Positions 1-8,254 are shown, counted from the first letter of the stretch. The stretch: DNA of 64,000 nt from SIG299 sp964544055 (GCA_964544055.1 CAZJAA010000002.1:62001-126000); one strand, 5' to 3'. Numbers and translations: made by a program. Notes: a model not told the origin generated them from the letters alone.

Positions 1-22
1 TCGGCAGTCCAAAGCAGAGTGT

Positions 23-60
23 TTTATGTAATAGGAAATCGCAATTTCCTATTACATAAA
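23..60. repeat. Perfect intergenic inverted repeat
   Basis: A 17-bp perfect inverted repeat (arms 23-39 and 44-60, loop 40-43) lies just beyond the leuS terminator. The arms are AT-rich, and the right arm runs directly into the left arm of the next hairpin. It could be a second terminator for a gene outside the window or a small repeated extragenic element. A similar but unrelated hairpin separates ilvC and ilvN (39920-39946). Confidence 0.7.
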
Positions 61-92
61 AATGTGCAGACATCGGTGTCTGCACATTTTTT
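59..92 (-). terminator. leuS terminator
   Basis: A 14-bp perfect stem (59-72 with 77-90) has a four-base loop. It is flanked by A on one side and T on the other, so it can work in both directions. It lies 7 bases past the leuS stop codon and is the likely end of the leuS transcript. Confidence 0.85.
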
Positions 93-98
93 ACCTCT

Positions 99-2522
99 CT
101 ATTTCACTACAATATTGATAATCTTTCCCTTTACATAGATTTCCTTTGCGACTGTTTTGCCTTCAATGGCTGCCTTTACGCCAGGCACTTCCTTGGCTTT
201 GGCAAGTGCAGAATCACTTTCTTCCTCAACACCGATTTCCACAACACCTCTGACCTTACCATTGACCTGAACACCGATTTCTACTGTGTTTTCCACAAGT
301 GCTGCTTCATCATAGGATGGCCAAGCTTCGTATGCAATCGTAGTGCCATGACCTAATTCCTGCCACAGTTCCTCACCAACGTGCGGACAAATGCAAGAGA
401 ACATCTTCACAAAGCCTTCTGCATATTCCTTTGGACACTTGCCAGCCTTATATGCCGCATTCATGAAGATCATCATCTGGCTGATCGCAGTATTAAAACC
501 AAGCTGCTCAAAATCAGAAGTAACCTTTTTCACCGTCTGGTGGTAAACCTTTGTCAGCACACCGTCATTTTCCTCCACGACATTTCCTTCCGTGGTGATG
601 AAGGTCCATACACGGTTGATGAACTTTCTGGCACCTTCTACACCGCTGTCGCTCCATGGCTTGGAAACCTCTAACGGTCCCATGAACATTTCGTACAAAC
701 GAAGGGTGTCAGCACCATATTCCTTTACTACATCACTTGGATTTACGACAAATTCAGGGAAACGCTTGCCCATCTTGATGCCGTTTGCTCCAAGAATCAT
801 ACCCTGGTGAACCAGCTTCTTAAATGGTTCCTTTACCGGAGATAAGCCCTTATCGTACAGATAACGGTTCCAGATACGGGAATACACCAAATGACCAACG
901 GCGTGCTCCGGACCACCAATATATAAGTCAACCGGCAGCCAGTGCTTTAACAGCTCCTGATTTGCAAATTCCTTATCATTCTGAGGGTCAATATATCTCA
1001 TATAGTACCAGCTGGAACCGGCACTGCCCGGCATGGTAGAGGTCTCACGGAGTCCCTTGATGCCGTTCTTGTCATAATGCTTCCACTCTTCTGCATTTTC
1101 CAAAGGTGCCTTGCCGTTTTTGCCCTTGTAATCGTCAAGCTTTGGCAGAATAAGCGGCAGTTCTTCGTCCGGAAGCACATGAATCTGTCCGTCCTCACCG
1201 TGAACCACCGGCACCGGCTCGCCCCAGTAACGCTGTCTAGCAAAGATCCAGTCACGGAAGTGATAATTTATGGTTCTGCGCGCAACGCCCTGCTTTTCTA
1301 ACTTCACGGTGATGGCTTCCTTGGCATCTTCTACTACCATTCCGGTAAACTCTTCGGAGTTCATCAGCTTGCAGCCCTTGCCAAGATATTCCTTCTTTTC
1401 AAATGCCTTTTCGCTCACATCTGCACCATCAATTACCTGAATCATCGGAATATTGTGGGCAATTGCATATTCAAAGTCTCTCTGGTCGTGAGACGGAACC
1501 GCCATAACAGCACCCGTGCCGTAGCTTGCCAGTACAAAATCACCGATAAAGAGCGGTACTTCCCTGCCATTGACCGGATTGATGCAGTATACACCCTTTA
1601 AAATGCAGCCGGTCTTGCCTTTGTTTAACTCCGTACGATCCATATCGTTCTTCTTTAAAGTTTCATCGATATAAGCCTGTACCTCTTCTTTATTTTCAAT
1701 TTTTGGCATTAACTCCTTAACAATCTGTCCATCCGGAGCAAGTACCATAAAGGTGATGCCGTAAATGGTTTCAATACAGGTGGTGTAGATGGAGAATTTT
1801 CCACCGCCGACAATATCAAAATCAACCTCAACACCTTCGGATTTTCCAATCCAGTTTCTCTGGATGTCTTTGGTGGATTCCGGCCAGTCAATCTCATTTA
1901 AGCCCTCTAACAGCTTCTCTGCAAATGCCGGCTGGTTAATTACCCACTGCTTCATATTCTTACGGACTACCGGATAACCGCCACGCTCGGACTTTCCGTC
2001 AATGACCTCATCATTGGATAATACTGTACCCAGTTCTTCACACCAGTTGACCGGCATATCCACATATTTTGCATAGCCGTCCAGATATAACTGCTTAAAA
2101 ATCCACTGGGTCCACTTATAAAAACCAGGGTCGCTGGTTGCCAACTGCTTGGACCAGTCATAGTCAAAACCAAGCTCCGTCAACTGCTTAGAGAACGTTT
2201 CGATGTTTTTCTGTGTAAAACCATCCGGATGATTTCCGGTGCTTACTGCATACTGCTCTGCCGGCAGACCAAAAGAATCGTAGCCCATTGGATGCAGCAC
2301 GTTGTAGCCCTGCATTCTCTTCATACGGGACATGATATCGGTTGCTGTATAGCCCTCCGGATGACCGGCATGTAAGCCAACACCGGATGGATAAGGGAAC
2401 ATATCTAACGCATAGTACTTTGGCTTGGAAAAATCCCACACATCTGTTTTGAAAGTTTCATTTTTTACCCAGTACTCCTGCCACTTTTTTTCAATTTCAC
2501 TTGGATTGTACGTTTTTGCCAT
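99..2522 (-). CDS. leuS: Leucyl-tRNA synthetase
   Basis: This class I aminoacyl-tRNA synthetase charges tRNA-Leu with leucine in the cytoplasm. At 807 residues it has the normal bacterial length. The HIGH-type motif is HAGH at residues 51-54, in the context PYPSGVGLHAGHPEG. The editing (CP1) domain occupies roughly residues 220-420 and the anticodon and C-terminal domains follow residue 640. The KMSKS loop is unusual: residues 583-587 read KMGKR, followed by FPEFVVNP. The ATG at 2522 follows the ribosome site AGAGGAGA. The gene is preceded by a leucine T-box leader and its own promoter, so it is probably induced when tRNA-Leu is uncharged. Confidence 0.97.
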   Translation of the reverse strand: MAKTYNPSEIEKKWQEYWVKNETFKTDVWDFSKPKYYALDMFPYPSGVGLHAGHPEGYTATDIMSRMKRMQGYNVLHPMGYDSFGLPAEQYAVSTGNHPDGFTQKNIETFSKQLTELGFDYDWSKQLATSDPGFYKWTQWIFKQLYLDGYAKYVDMPVNWCEELGTVLSNDEVIDGKSERGGYPVVRKNMKQWVINQPAFAEKLLEGLNEIDWPESTKDIQRNWIGKSEGVEVDFDIVGGGKFSIYTTCIETIYGITFMVLAPDGQIVKELMPKIENKEEVQAYIDETLKKNDMDRTELNKGKTGCILKGVYCINPVNGREVPLFIGDFVLASYGTGAVMAVPSHDQRDFEYAIAHNIPMIQVIDGADVSEKAFEKKEYLGKGCKLMNSEEFTGMVVEDAKEAITVKLEKQGVARRTINYHFRDWIFARQRYWGEPVPVVHGEDGQIHVLPDEELPLILPKLDDYKGKNGKAPLENAEEWKHYDKNGIKGLRETSTMPGSAGSSWYYMRYIDPQNDKEFANQELLKHWLPVDLYIGGPEHAVGHLVYSRIWNRYLYDKGLSPVKEPFKKLVHQGMILGANGIKMGKRFPEFVVNPSDVVKEYGADTLRLYEMFMGPLEVSKPWSDSGVEGARKFINRVWTFITTEGNVVEENDGVLTKVYHQTVKKVTSDFEQLGFNTAISQMMIFMNAAYKAGKCPKEYAEGFVKMFSCICPHVGEELWQELGHGTTIAYEAWPSYDEAALVENTVEIGVQVNGKVRGVVEIGVEEESDSALAKAKEVPGVKAAIEGKTVAKEIYVKGKIINIVVK

Positions 2523-2616
2523 GATTTTCTCCTCTTTTCATGATATAAAGCTAACTGTAACTTTGTTGCAATTCCGTGCCGAGATACCGTTGTCTGCGAT
2601 TCGCTTCTTCATTACA

Positions 2617-2901
2617 TAAAAAAACGCCTCCGGCTGACTTTCATCAACCAGAGACGGCTGTAATTACCGCGGTACCACTCTGCTTCCCGGTTGCCCGGAC
2701 ACTTATGCTTCTGTAACGGGAAGTCCCGCCGGAACCTACACAAAGGGAACTGCCAACATAGGATGCGCTGCAGCCTTCTTCTGCCCCGGTGCCACCTGAC
2801 GAGTTCGATATGCCCTGCCTGTCTGCTTGCACCAACCGCAGACTCTCTGAAAAGCTTTGCAAACCTACTATTTCAGGTCATCGCTTTGACCGATAAAACT
2901 A
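2617..2901 (-). promoter_or_regulatory. T-box riboswitch (leucine) of leuS
   Basis: Read on the minus strand, the leader has the elements of a T-box. A long Stem I begins near 2890. The conserved T-box core AGAGTGGTACCGCGG lies near 2668-2685. A GC-rich terminator hairpin at 2623-2658 ends in a run of T at 2617-2623. A CTC codon at 2801-2803 (minus strand), in a GAACTC context, is placed where the specifier should be and matches leucine, in agreement with leuS downstream. Uncharged tRNA-Leu would stabilise the antiterminator. The leader includes chance reading frames that are not genes. Confidence 0.93.
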
Positions 2902-2907
2902 GATTTA

Positions 2908-2936
2908 ATTCTATCTGTTTTCTTAATGTTTGTCAA
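2908..2936 (-). promoter_or_regulatory. leuS promoter
   Basis: The minus strand carries a consensus -35 box TTGACA (2931-2936), a 17-base spacer and a -10 box TAGAAT (2908-2913). Transcription would start near 2901, exactly where the T-box leader begins. The open frame of the IS110-like remnant begins only 4 bases beyond the -35 box. Confidence 0.85.
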
Positions 2937-2940
2937 GTAG

Positions 2941-3435
2941 AAAGAGAAAATTACCATTCTTCAAACCGCTCCTGGTATCAGCAGTGATTTCACTGCCATT
3001 GGAATTATTTCCGAAATCGGTACCAACATGGATGCTTTTCCTTCGGCGAAACACTTATGCTCATGGGCTGGTCTTACTCCGACCAACAATAAAAGTGCAG
3101 AGAAGAAAAAATCTGTCCGGGTTTCCAAGGCTGGATGCTACATCAAACCTCTTTTAGTACAGTGCGCAAACGCTGTTGTTAAAAGTAATAAGCATCCTGA
3201 AATTCGCAACCGCTATCTCCGTCTCAAAAAGCGTCGCAGTCACAAGAAAGCAATCATTGCGATAGCAAGAATGCTTCTTACCGCATTATACCACATGTTA
3301 AAGAACGGAGAAAACTATAATGCGGAACTTTATCGAAAATCCGACTTACCACCTGTTGATCGTGAGATTACCGTAGAGCAGGCTCTTATGCTAGTCAAAA
3401 ACCAGGGTTATAAAAACAAGTCAGCAACTGCATAA
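2941..3435 (+). pseudogene. IS110-family transposase remnant (C-terminal part)
   Basis: The frame is open from 2941 to the stop at 3433-3435 (about 164 codons) but has no plausible start of its own. The translation matches the C-terminal Transposase_20 region of IS110/IS1111 transposases: PGIS followed by EIG, then FPSAKHLCSWAGLTP, and a GCYIKPLLVQ segment. The N-terminal DEDD/RuvC-like catalytic half, expected to be about 200 residues, is missing. The remnant ends upstream against the leuS promoter, so the deletion or insertion boundary is at about 2938. It should be inactive. Confidence 0.85.
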
Positions 3436-3602
3436 CCTTAACATTTCAAAATATTCAATTTTTAAAGCAGCCACCGCAAGATGGCTTATTTGTGATGCAA
3501 TTAAGGTAATGGATACCCTCTACTTCTCATTTTCAATCTTTTTCTCGTCCAATCCAATTGCTTCATTCTTTCACAGCATATTATTCACCAAAATAGACAA
3601 TT

Positions 3603-3902
3603 CTATTCAAAAATCCTCGTTATATCCTGATACCGATTGATTACCCTATAAATCTCCATAAATTCTTCATCTACCCTATAGATAATCACGTAATCATTCC
3701 AAACCACATACTTATAGTTCGTCCTAAAATGTACCCGTTTTGAAAGGTCTGCTCCCATACCCGGAAACAACTGTACATTCTCAAACTTTCCATATATTTC
3801 TTCTATAACTTCAACTGCTTTCTGTGGATTATCTTCTGCAATATAATTTCGTATCTCCTTCAAATCTTTAACAACCAAAGGGTTAATCCTTAATTTTAGC
3901 AT
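3603..3902 (-). CDS. RelE/ParE-family toxin
   Basis: This 99-residue protein has the size and pattern of RelE/ParE toxins. The N-terminal part is LRINPLVVKDLKEIRNYIAE, and the C-terminal strands include KYVVWNDYVIIYRV and end in YRVINRYQD. RelE members cleave mRNA on the ribosome and ParE members poison gyrase; the sequence alone does not decide which. The start lies 3 bases downstream of the antitoxin stop, and its ribosome site (GGAGGG) is inside the antitoxin gene, so translation is coupled. The pair should be autoregulated through the operator at 4192-4240. Confidence 0.88.
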   Translation of the reverse strand: MLKLRINPLVVKDLKEIRNYIAEDNPQKAVEVIEEIYGKFENVQLFPGMGADLSKRVHFRTNYKYVVWNDYVIIYRVDEEFMEIYRVINRYQDITRIFE

Positions 3903-3905
3903 TGA

Positions 3906-4154
3906 TTATCCCTCCATTGCTGCTTTAAGCTCATCCAGTGTAAGCCAACCTTCACCATCTTTGACCGCTTCTTCTGCTTCCTGCAGTTTCATTAAAAGTT
4001 TCTTTTCTGCACGTTCTCTCTCATAGTCATCTATATCAAGTACAACAAATCTTCCTCTACCGTTTTTTGTAAGAAAAACCGGCTCGCCAACCTGACAATT
4101 TTTTAATACTTCATTGTAATTTCTCAAATCTGATACTGGTAAAATATTAGCCAT
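3906..4154 (-). CDS. Phd/YefM-family antitoxin
   Basis: An 82-residue protein beginning MANILPVSDLRNYNEVL, the classic Phd/YefM N-terminal DNA-binding fold. GEPVFLTKNGRGRFVVLD follows, and the toxin-binding C-terminal tail is acidic and helical. The ATG at 4154 follows the ribosome site AGGAAGGAG; an upstream in-frame start at 4202 would lie on the -10 box and is rejected. It should neutralise the RelE/ParE toxin encoded immediately downstream and, with it, repress the operon promoter. Confidence 0.9.
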   Translation of the reverse strand: MANILPVSDLRNYNEVLKNCQVGEPVFLTKNGRGRFVVLDIDDYERERAEKKLLMKLQEAEEAVKDGEGWLTLDELKAAMEG

Positions 4155-4191
4155 ATGAATTCTCCTTCCTTTTTTTCCTGCTTCTACTATT

Positions 4192-4240
4192 ATTATACAC
4201 AAAAAGCTGTAAAATTCAACGTAAAATTTTACAGCTTTTT
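4192..4240 (-). promoter_or_regulatory. Promoter and operator of the first toxin-antitoxin operon
   Basis: The minus strand has -35 TTGAAT (4214-4219), a 16-base spacer and -10 TATAAT (4192-4197). The -35 box and spacer lie within a perfect 16-bp inverted repeat (arms 4201-4216 and 4225-4240). The half-sites contain GTAAAATT, as expected for a dyad bound by a Phd-type antitoxin. A second perfect palindrome (4234-4270) overlaps its right end. Confidence 0.75.
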
Positions 4241-4270
4241 TTCTCGCACCAGTGGTGCGAGAAAAAAAGC
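4234..4270. repeat. Perfect 17-bp palindrome upstream of the toxin-antitoxin operon
   Basis: Arms 4234-4250 and 4254-4270 pair perfectly around a 3-base loop, with a CTCGCACC core flanked by T and A runs. Either strand would form a hairpin followed by T, so this may be a bidirectional terminator that isolates the operon from the Abi-like remnant upstream. It shares its left end with the promoter dyad. Confidence 0.75.
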
Positions 4271-4298
4271 ATAACAGTGATTAACTTATGTGCAAACA

Positions 4299-4433
4299 CT
4301 ATTTGGAATAGACTGCGTCATTTCTTGACAGAAGATATACACAATACTGATTCATGCTAATCTCCATTCCTGCATCAATATAGGATTGCAGTTGCTGAGC
4401 AATTGTTACTATCTGTTTTGGATATTGATACAT
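4299..4433 (-). pseudogene. Truncated Abi-family (AbiF-like) N-terminal fragment
   Basis: A 44-codon reading frame starts at ATG 4433 after a GGGGGT ribosome site. Its first ~25 residues (MYQYPKQIVTIAQQLQ, then YIDAGMEI) resemble the N-terminus of Abi_2-family proteins, in which a GYYRLRGY motif should follow. That motif and the rest of the ~300-residue protein are absent, and the frame ends after an unrelated tail. The structured RNA immediately upstream supports the assignment. I read this as the remnant of an abortive-infection gene; the family match is from memory and is not certain. Confidence 0.5.
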
Positions 4434-4447
4434 AAAAATACCCCCAT

Positions 4448-4506
4448 AAATAAAAAAGTCCCACCTGGTTGCACATGATAGAATCAGAGGCGTGGTGGGT
4501 TCTGTT
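4448..4506 (-). ncRNA. Candidate small structured RNA upstream of the Abi-like remnant
   Basis: Minus-strand transcription from the promoter at 4513-4540 would begin near 4506. A stem between ACCCACC (about 4494-4500) and GGTGGG (4460-4465) follows, then a T-rich run near 4450. This gives a ~55-nt RNA ending just before the Abi-like gene. Such RNAs (abiF motif) are known upstream of Abi_2 genes and have been proposed to act as antitoxins. The assignment here rests on position and fold only. Confidence 0.45.
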
Positions 4507-4512
4507 ACTTTT

Positions 4513-4540
4513 ATTATACATATTTCAGTATTCTTGTCAG
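4513..4540 (-). promoter_or_regulatory. Promoter of the Abi-linked RNA
   Basis: -35 CTGACA (4535-4540), a 16-base spacer and -10 TATAAT (4513-4518) on the minus strand. A short perfect palindrome (TCAGCTCTG arms, 4557-4577) lies upstream. Confidence 0.7.
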
Positions 4541-4656
4541 GTATTTTTGTATGGTTTCAGCTCTGATTCAGAGCTGATATTTTACTATTGTATTGCGAAA
4601 AGTTTTTATTCCTCACCGCTGGCAATGCGAAGCCTTTCATAATTTATGTCTTTTCT

Positions 4657-4947
4657 TTACCCCTGAAGTCCGTTTGCCTGCCGAATCATGTCTTCCACTA
4701 CAATATCATAAATTTCACCAATAGTATTGCAGTACTCTAGCAATTTCCAAGGCTCATTCGTATGAAAATGAATTTTAATTAACTCTTCATCCCCTGCGGC
4801 AATCAGACTATTTCCTTCAAAATGCTCTGTAATATACTCCGCTATTTCATCTTCATCTAAATCCTTGTCTCTTTTATCAATCAGAAGCTGCGTATCATAA
4901 CGATAAGCAAACTGATCCTCTTCTACGTCAATGGATGTTATACTCAT
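4657..4947 (-). CDS. FakA-like middle-domain protein (DAK2-associated)
   Basis: A 96-residue protein. The segment around residues 15-80 (FAYRYDTQLLI, then LIAAGDEELIKIHFHTNEPWKLLEY) resembles the domain that follows the DhaL kinase domain in FakA/YloV fatty-acid kinases. The FakA kinase domain and the DegV-like part are absent, so the protein is either a stand-alone paralogue or a remnant. The ATG at 4947 follows GGAAGGGAG; a TTG at 4980 is less likely. No adjacent fakB/degV gene is seen. Confidence 0.6.
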   Translation of the reverse strand: MSITSIDVEEDQFAYRYDTQLLIDKRDKDLDEDEIAEYITEHFEGNSLIAAGDEELIKIHFHTNEPWKLLEYCNTIGEIYDIVVEDMIRQANGLQG

Positions 4948-5008
4948 ATTATTTTTTTCTCCCTTCCGGTATTTTTTCAATGATTCAATACAAAAAGAAC
5001 AATTCTTC

Positions 5009-5851
5009 TTACCTCACCCCAATGCCCTTTAAAACTTCATTGGTGGTAATCCCGCTGTCATCATATCCTAGCTCCTGTATACCATATGGCAGAGGAGTAT
5101 AGGCACCGAGCCAGATGATTTTTTTATTTCTTTGCAGCTTTTGGGCATTGCTTATCAGGGAATCCCTGACCGAAGCCTTTCTGATATCTTCTGCATGAGC
5201 AAGAATGTTCTCCAGCGTTCCGAACTCACCAAGCAGCAGAGCTGCTGTCTTGCTTCCAACCTTTGGGGCACCTTTGATGTTGTCTGCAGCATCACCGACC
5301 AGTGATTTAAAATCCACATATTGTTCCGGGGCGATACCAAACTTATCCCTCAGATTGTCCGGTGTGCAGATAACTGTTTTTTCGCCACGATACCGAAGCA
5401 CGGATACTGTATCTGTTATCAGTTGAAAGAAGTCGCTGTCAAACGAGGAAATAACAACTTTCATCTTTTTTCCATAGGACAATGCATAACCGGCAATCAT
5501 GTCATCTGCTTCACAGTCCACCGTTTCCAGATGTTTTATTCCCAGATAATCCAAGGCGAGGTAGATGTCCTGTAATTGTGAAAATGGATTTTCTTCCTCC
5601 CTTACCTCGCTATAATCCGGTCGGTTTGCTTTATATTCCGGTTCCAGATGGCAGCGCTCATTTTCATGTTCTCCATCAAATACCACAAGGACATGGGAAG
5701 GATTTACCCAGCGGAGGATTTTCAGCGTGGCACCCACAAAACCAAGGGTTCCCTGTATGGCTTTTCCCTGAGCATTCACGATTCTTGCAGGCATACCAAA
5801 AAACATCTGAAATAACAGATTACTGCCGTCAATCAGTAACAGCTTTTCCAT
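5009..5851 (-). CDS. 5'-3' exonuclease (PolA N-terminal / ExoIX type)
   Basis: This 280-residue protein has the FEN-like nuclease fold found at the N-terminus of DNA polymerase I, but as a separate polypeptide. Visible elements are the N-terminal LLIDGSNLLF, the acidic cluster DCEADDMIAGYA, SSFDSDFFQL, and the helix-3-turn-helix DNA clamp VGDAADNIKGAPKVGSKTAA. It probably removes RNA primers or flaps. The ATG at 5851 follows AAGGAGAATCC; a longer start at 5914 would run into the epimerase gene and lacks a ribosome site. It is 13 bases downstream of the aldose epimerase gene, in the same operon. Confidence 0.88.
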   Translation of the reverse strand: MEKLLLIDGSNLLFQMFFGMPARIVNAQGKAIQGTLGFVGATLKILRWVNPSHVLVVFDGEHENERCHLEPEYKANRPDYSEVREEENPFSQLQDIYLALDYLGIKHLETVDCEADDMIAGYALSYGKKMKVVISSFDSDFFQLITDTVSVLRYRGEKTVICTPDNLRDKFGIAPEQYVDFKSLVGDAADNIKGAPKVGSKTAALLLGEFGTLENILAHAEDIRKASVRDSLISNAQKLQRNKKIIWLGAYTPLPYGIQELGYDDSGITTNEVLKGIGVR

Positions 5852-5864
5852 GGATTCTCCTTTT

Positions 5865-6734
5865 TTAATGTACTTCCACGCAATAGGAAAACTGCTCTTT
5901 TTCTCCGGGTACAAGCTTACGGATGCCGTCCTTATCCTTTAACTCTCCGGTATAGCCCTCCCGGTCACAACGCCCCTGCCACGGTTCCAGGCACACAAAC
6001 GGAGCCCTCGGCTTTGTCCAGATTCCAAAGTATGGAAAATCTTTACTGTGAAGTGTTACATATGGCGTTTTATCTTCCTGACACAAAGAAACCTCATCCA
6101 GGGACTGGTGGTCGAAAATGTATACATCCTCCTTCCAGAAATCCTCGGTAATTTTTACGCAGGAATCCGCATCCAGAGAAAGCATTTTCACCTGTTCCGG
6201 CACCGCACAACCGCTTGGGGCAATACGATAAAACATAAGATTGCTTTTTCCGGAAAATTTCAGGTACATATCGCTCGTTTTCTTTCCGGCAGGCATCAAA
6301 AAAGCAGGATGTGCACCGATGCTGTAGAGCATTTCTCCACATCCGGTATTTTCGACCGTCCAGGAAATCAGGATATTATTTCCGCTCAGATGATGCTTCA
6401 CCGTCAGCCTAAAATCATACGGATATTTTTCTTTGGATTCTTCTGAAGAAGTAAGCACTGCTGTCAGACCGTCACCGTCATCCAGAAACGTAAAATCGGA
6501 GGTCCAGGCAAAGCCATGGTTTGGCATATCATACGTTTTTCCATTCACACGATATTTCTTTTTATAGGACGCACCAATCATTGGAAACAACAATGGGGAA
6601 TGCTTTGGCCAGAATGCCGGATCTGCATTCCACAAAACTTCCCTGTTCTTTTGCTTATCATAAATACGCACAAGCTGACTTCCACGCTTCTCCACCTCAA
6701 CCAACAAGCGTTCATTCTCTAATATTCTGCCCAT
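5865..6734 (-). CDS. Aldose 1-epimerase family protein
   Basis: A 289-residue member of the galactose-mutarotase-like fold (COG2017). The segments LLFPMIGASYKKKYRVNGK, PNHGFAWTSDF and SIGAHPAFLMP contain the His residues expected of mutarotases, and the C-terminal part includes CLEPWQGRCD. It would interconvert anomers of a sugar or sugar phosphate; the substrate is not predictable. The ATG at 6734 follows GGGAGAAAA. Its downstream partner is the exonuclease gene. Confidence 0.9.
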   Translation of the reverse strand: MGRILENERLLVEVEKRGSQLVRIYDKQKNREVLWNADPAFWPKHSPLLFPMIGASYKKKYRVNGKTYDMPNHGFAWTSDFTFLDDGDGLTAVLTSSEESKEKYPYDFRLTVKHHLSGNNILISWTVENTGCGEMLYSIGAHPAFLMPAGKKTSDMYLKFSGKSNLMFYRIAPSGCAVPEQVKMLSLDADSCVKITEDFWKEDVYIFDHQSLDEVSLCQEDKTPYVTLHSKDFPYFGIWTKPRAPFVCLEPWQGRCDREGYTGELKDKDGIRKLVPGEKEQFSYCVEVH

Positions 6735-6760
6735 TTTTCTCCCTCATCATTTAAAATATC

Positions 6761-8071
6761 TTAATGGCAGCATCCGCCGCAGTGGCAACCGCCCTCTTCG
6801 TGCTCATGTTCTGCGCAGGTGCATTCTCCGTCTTCATGGTCATGATGATTGCAGGTTGGCGCATTGTTTGCCGTTAAGGAGCCGTCCAGATAGCCTGCCA
6901 CAGCAACATCAATGTCACCCTGTACGCCCGGAATAACAAGAATTCCCTGATTTAATAAGCCCTGCATTGCCGGGCCGCCGATACCTCCGCAGATGACAAC
7001 AGAAACGCCTTCCATCCTAAGATTTTCCACCGTGGAAGTGTGACCGTCTCCGGCATTGGCAAGCTCTTTCTTTTCTACCAGCTTACCTTCTTCCAGGGTG
7101 TAAACCGTAAACAGCGTGGCACTGCCGAAATGTCCGTATACATTTTTATTTTCATCCGTGGTTACGGCAATCTTTACCGTCTTTGGTGCTGCCTCTGCTT
7201 CTTTTGCATCCGCACTAAGAACATTTTCCAGTATGGCTACTGCTTCTTCCATCCAGTCACTCTGAAGCTTTTCCACTTCTCCGGCATCCACTGCCTCGGC
7301 AATCAGGCTGTCTAACGGAAGCTTTGCAAGCACCGGAAGACCAAATTTTGCAGAAATTTCATCAATGTGACTCTTACCAAAGACGGAAAGCTTTTTGCCA
7401 CAACCGTCACACTCCATATAACTGTAGTTTTCTACCAGACCAAGCACCGGAATGTCCATCATTTTTGCCATGTTGACTGCCTTGGATACAATCATGGAAA
7501 CCAGTTCCTGCGGACTGGTTACAATGATGATGCCGTCCAGCGGCAGCGACTGGAAAACCGTAAGCGGAACATCACCTGTTCCTGGAGGCATATCCACAAA
7601 CATATAATCCACATCACCCCAGAGCACCTCCGACCAGAACTGCTTTACCGTTCCGGCAATCACAGGACCTCTCCAGATTACCGGCGTATCTTCGGCATCC
7701 AGTAACAGATTTACGGAAATCATTTCAATTCCGGTCTGGCTTACTGCGGGAATAATTCCCAGTTCGTTTGCCTGCACCATTTTCTTCATGCCAAATGCCT
7801 TTGGAATGGATGGACCGGTTACGTCCGCATCTAAAATTGCAGTTTTATAGCCCTTGCGGTTCATTAACACTGACAGGTACGAAGTGACAAAGGACTTACC
7901 TACGCCTCCCTTGCCACTGACTACACCGATAACACGTTTTACTTTACTATACTTGTTCATGGGTTCCAAAAAGGAGCTTTTGTCCGGCTTTCTGGAACCA
8001 CAGTCGGAACCACAGCTTCCACAGTTTCCGGAACAGGAACCTTCCTGCTCATACTTTAATTCTTCACTCAT
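6761..8071 (-). CDS. Mrp/NBP35 iron-sulfur carrier ATPase fused to a NifX/NifB-like domain
   Basis: A 436-residue two-domain protein. An N-terminal Cys cluster (CSGNCGSCGSDCG) precedes a deviant Walker A (SGKGGVGKS). FVDMPPGTGD and a CDGCG motif follow, all typical of Mrp/ApbC Fe-S carriers. From about residue 300 a dinitrogenase iron-molybdenum cofactor (NifX/orange-protein) domain begins (KIAVTTDENKNVYGHFGSA), ending in a His/Cys-rich tail. The same architecture is known as MrpORP in Desulfovibrio. It probably assembles or transfers Fe-S or mixed-metal clusters. The ATG at 8071 follows AGAGAGG; upstream frame-open sequence lacks a ribosome site. Confidence 0.92.
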   Translation of the reverse strand: MSEELKYEQEGSCSGNCGSCGSDCGSRKPDKSSFLEPMNKYSKVKRVIGVVSGKGGVGKSFVTSYLSVLMNRKGYKTAILDADVTGPSIPKAFGMKKMVQANELGIIPAVSQTGIEMISVNLLLDAEDTPVIWRGPVIAGTVKQFWSEVLWGDVDYMFVDMPPGTGDVPLTVFQSLPLDGIIIVTSPQELVSMIVSKAVNMAKMMDIPVLGLVENYSYMECDGCGKKLSVFGKSHIDEISAKFGLPVLAKLPLDSLIAEAVDAGEVEKLQSDWMEEAVAILENVLSADAKEAEAAPKTVKIAVTTDENKNVYGHFGSATLFTVYTLEEGKLVEKKELANAGDGHTSTVENLRMEGVSVVICGGIGGPAMQGLLNQGILVIPGVQGDIDVAVAGYLDGSLTANNAPTCNHHDHEDGECTCAEHEHEEGGCHCGGCCH

Positions 8072-8223
8072 CCTATAAACCTCTCTTTCTATTTTCTGCA
8101 GACCTGTTGTCTGAATATTTGCGCAAAAATAAGTATACCCCATTCTGACTGGAATTTCAACCCCATGAGGTCTTCGGCCGCAGTGAATTTTGTAATATGA
8201 GTTTACTGACATAATTTGCAGTT

Positions 8224-8249
8224 TCAAAGGTCGCACGACTCTGTCGTGC
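8224..8249. repeat. REP-like palindromic repeat, copy 1
   Basis: The sequence TCAAAGGTCGCACGAC (8224-8239) is followed by a 3-base loop and the complementary arm GTCGTGC (8243-8249). The same motif occurs at 10377-10394 (left half only) and 48958-48985 (complete). It sits just after the end of the S26-type peptidase gene. Confidence 0.7.
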
Positions 8250-8254
8250 TGGCT

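Noticed and set aside
2644..2862. Small protein encoded in the leuS leader
   Set aside because: It coincides with the T-box structure, has no ribosome site and shows no protein-like pattern.
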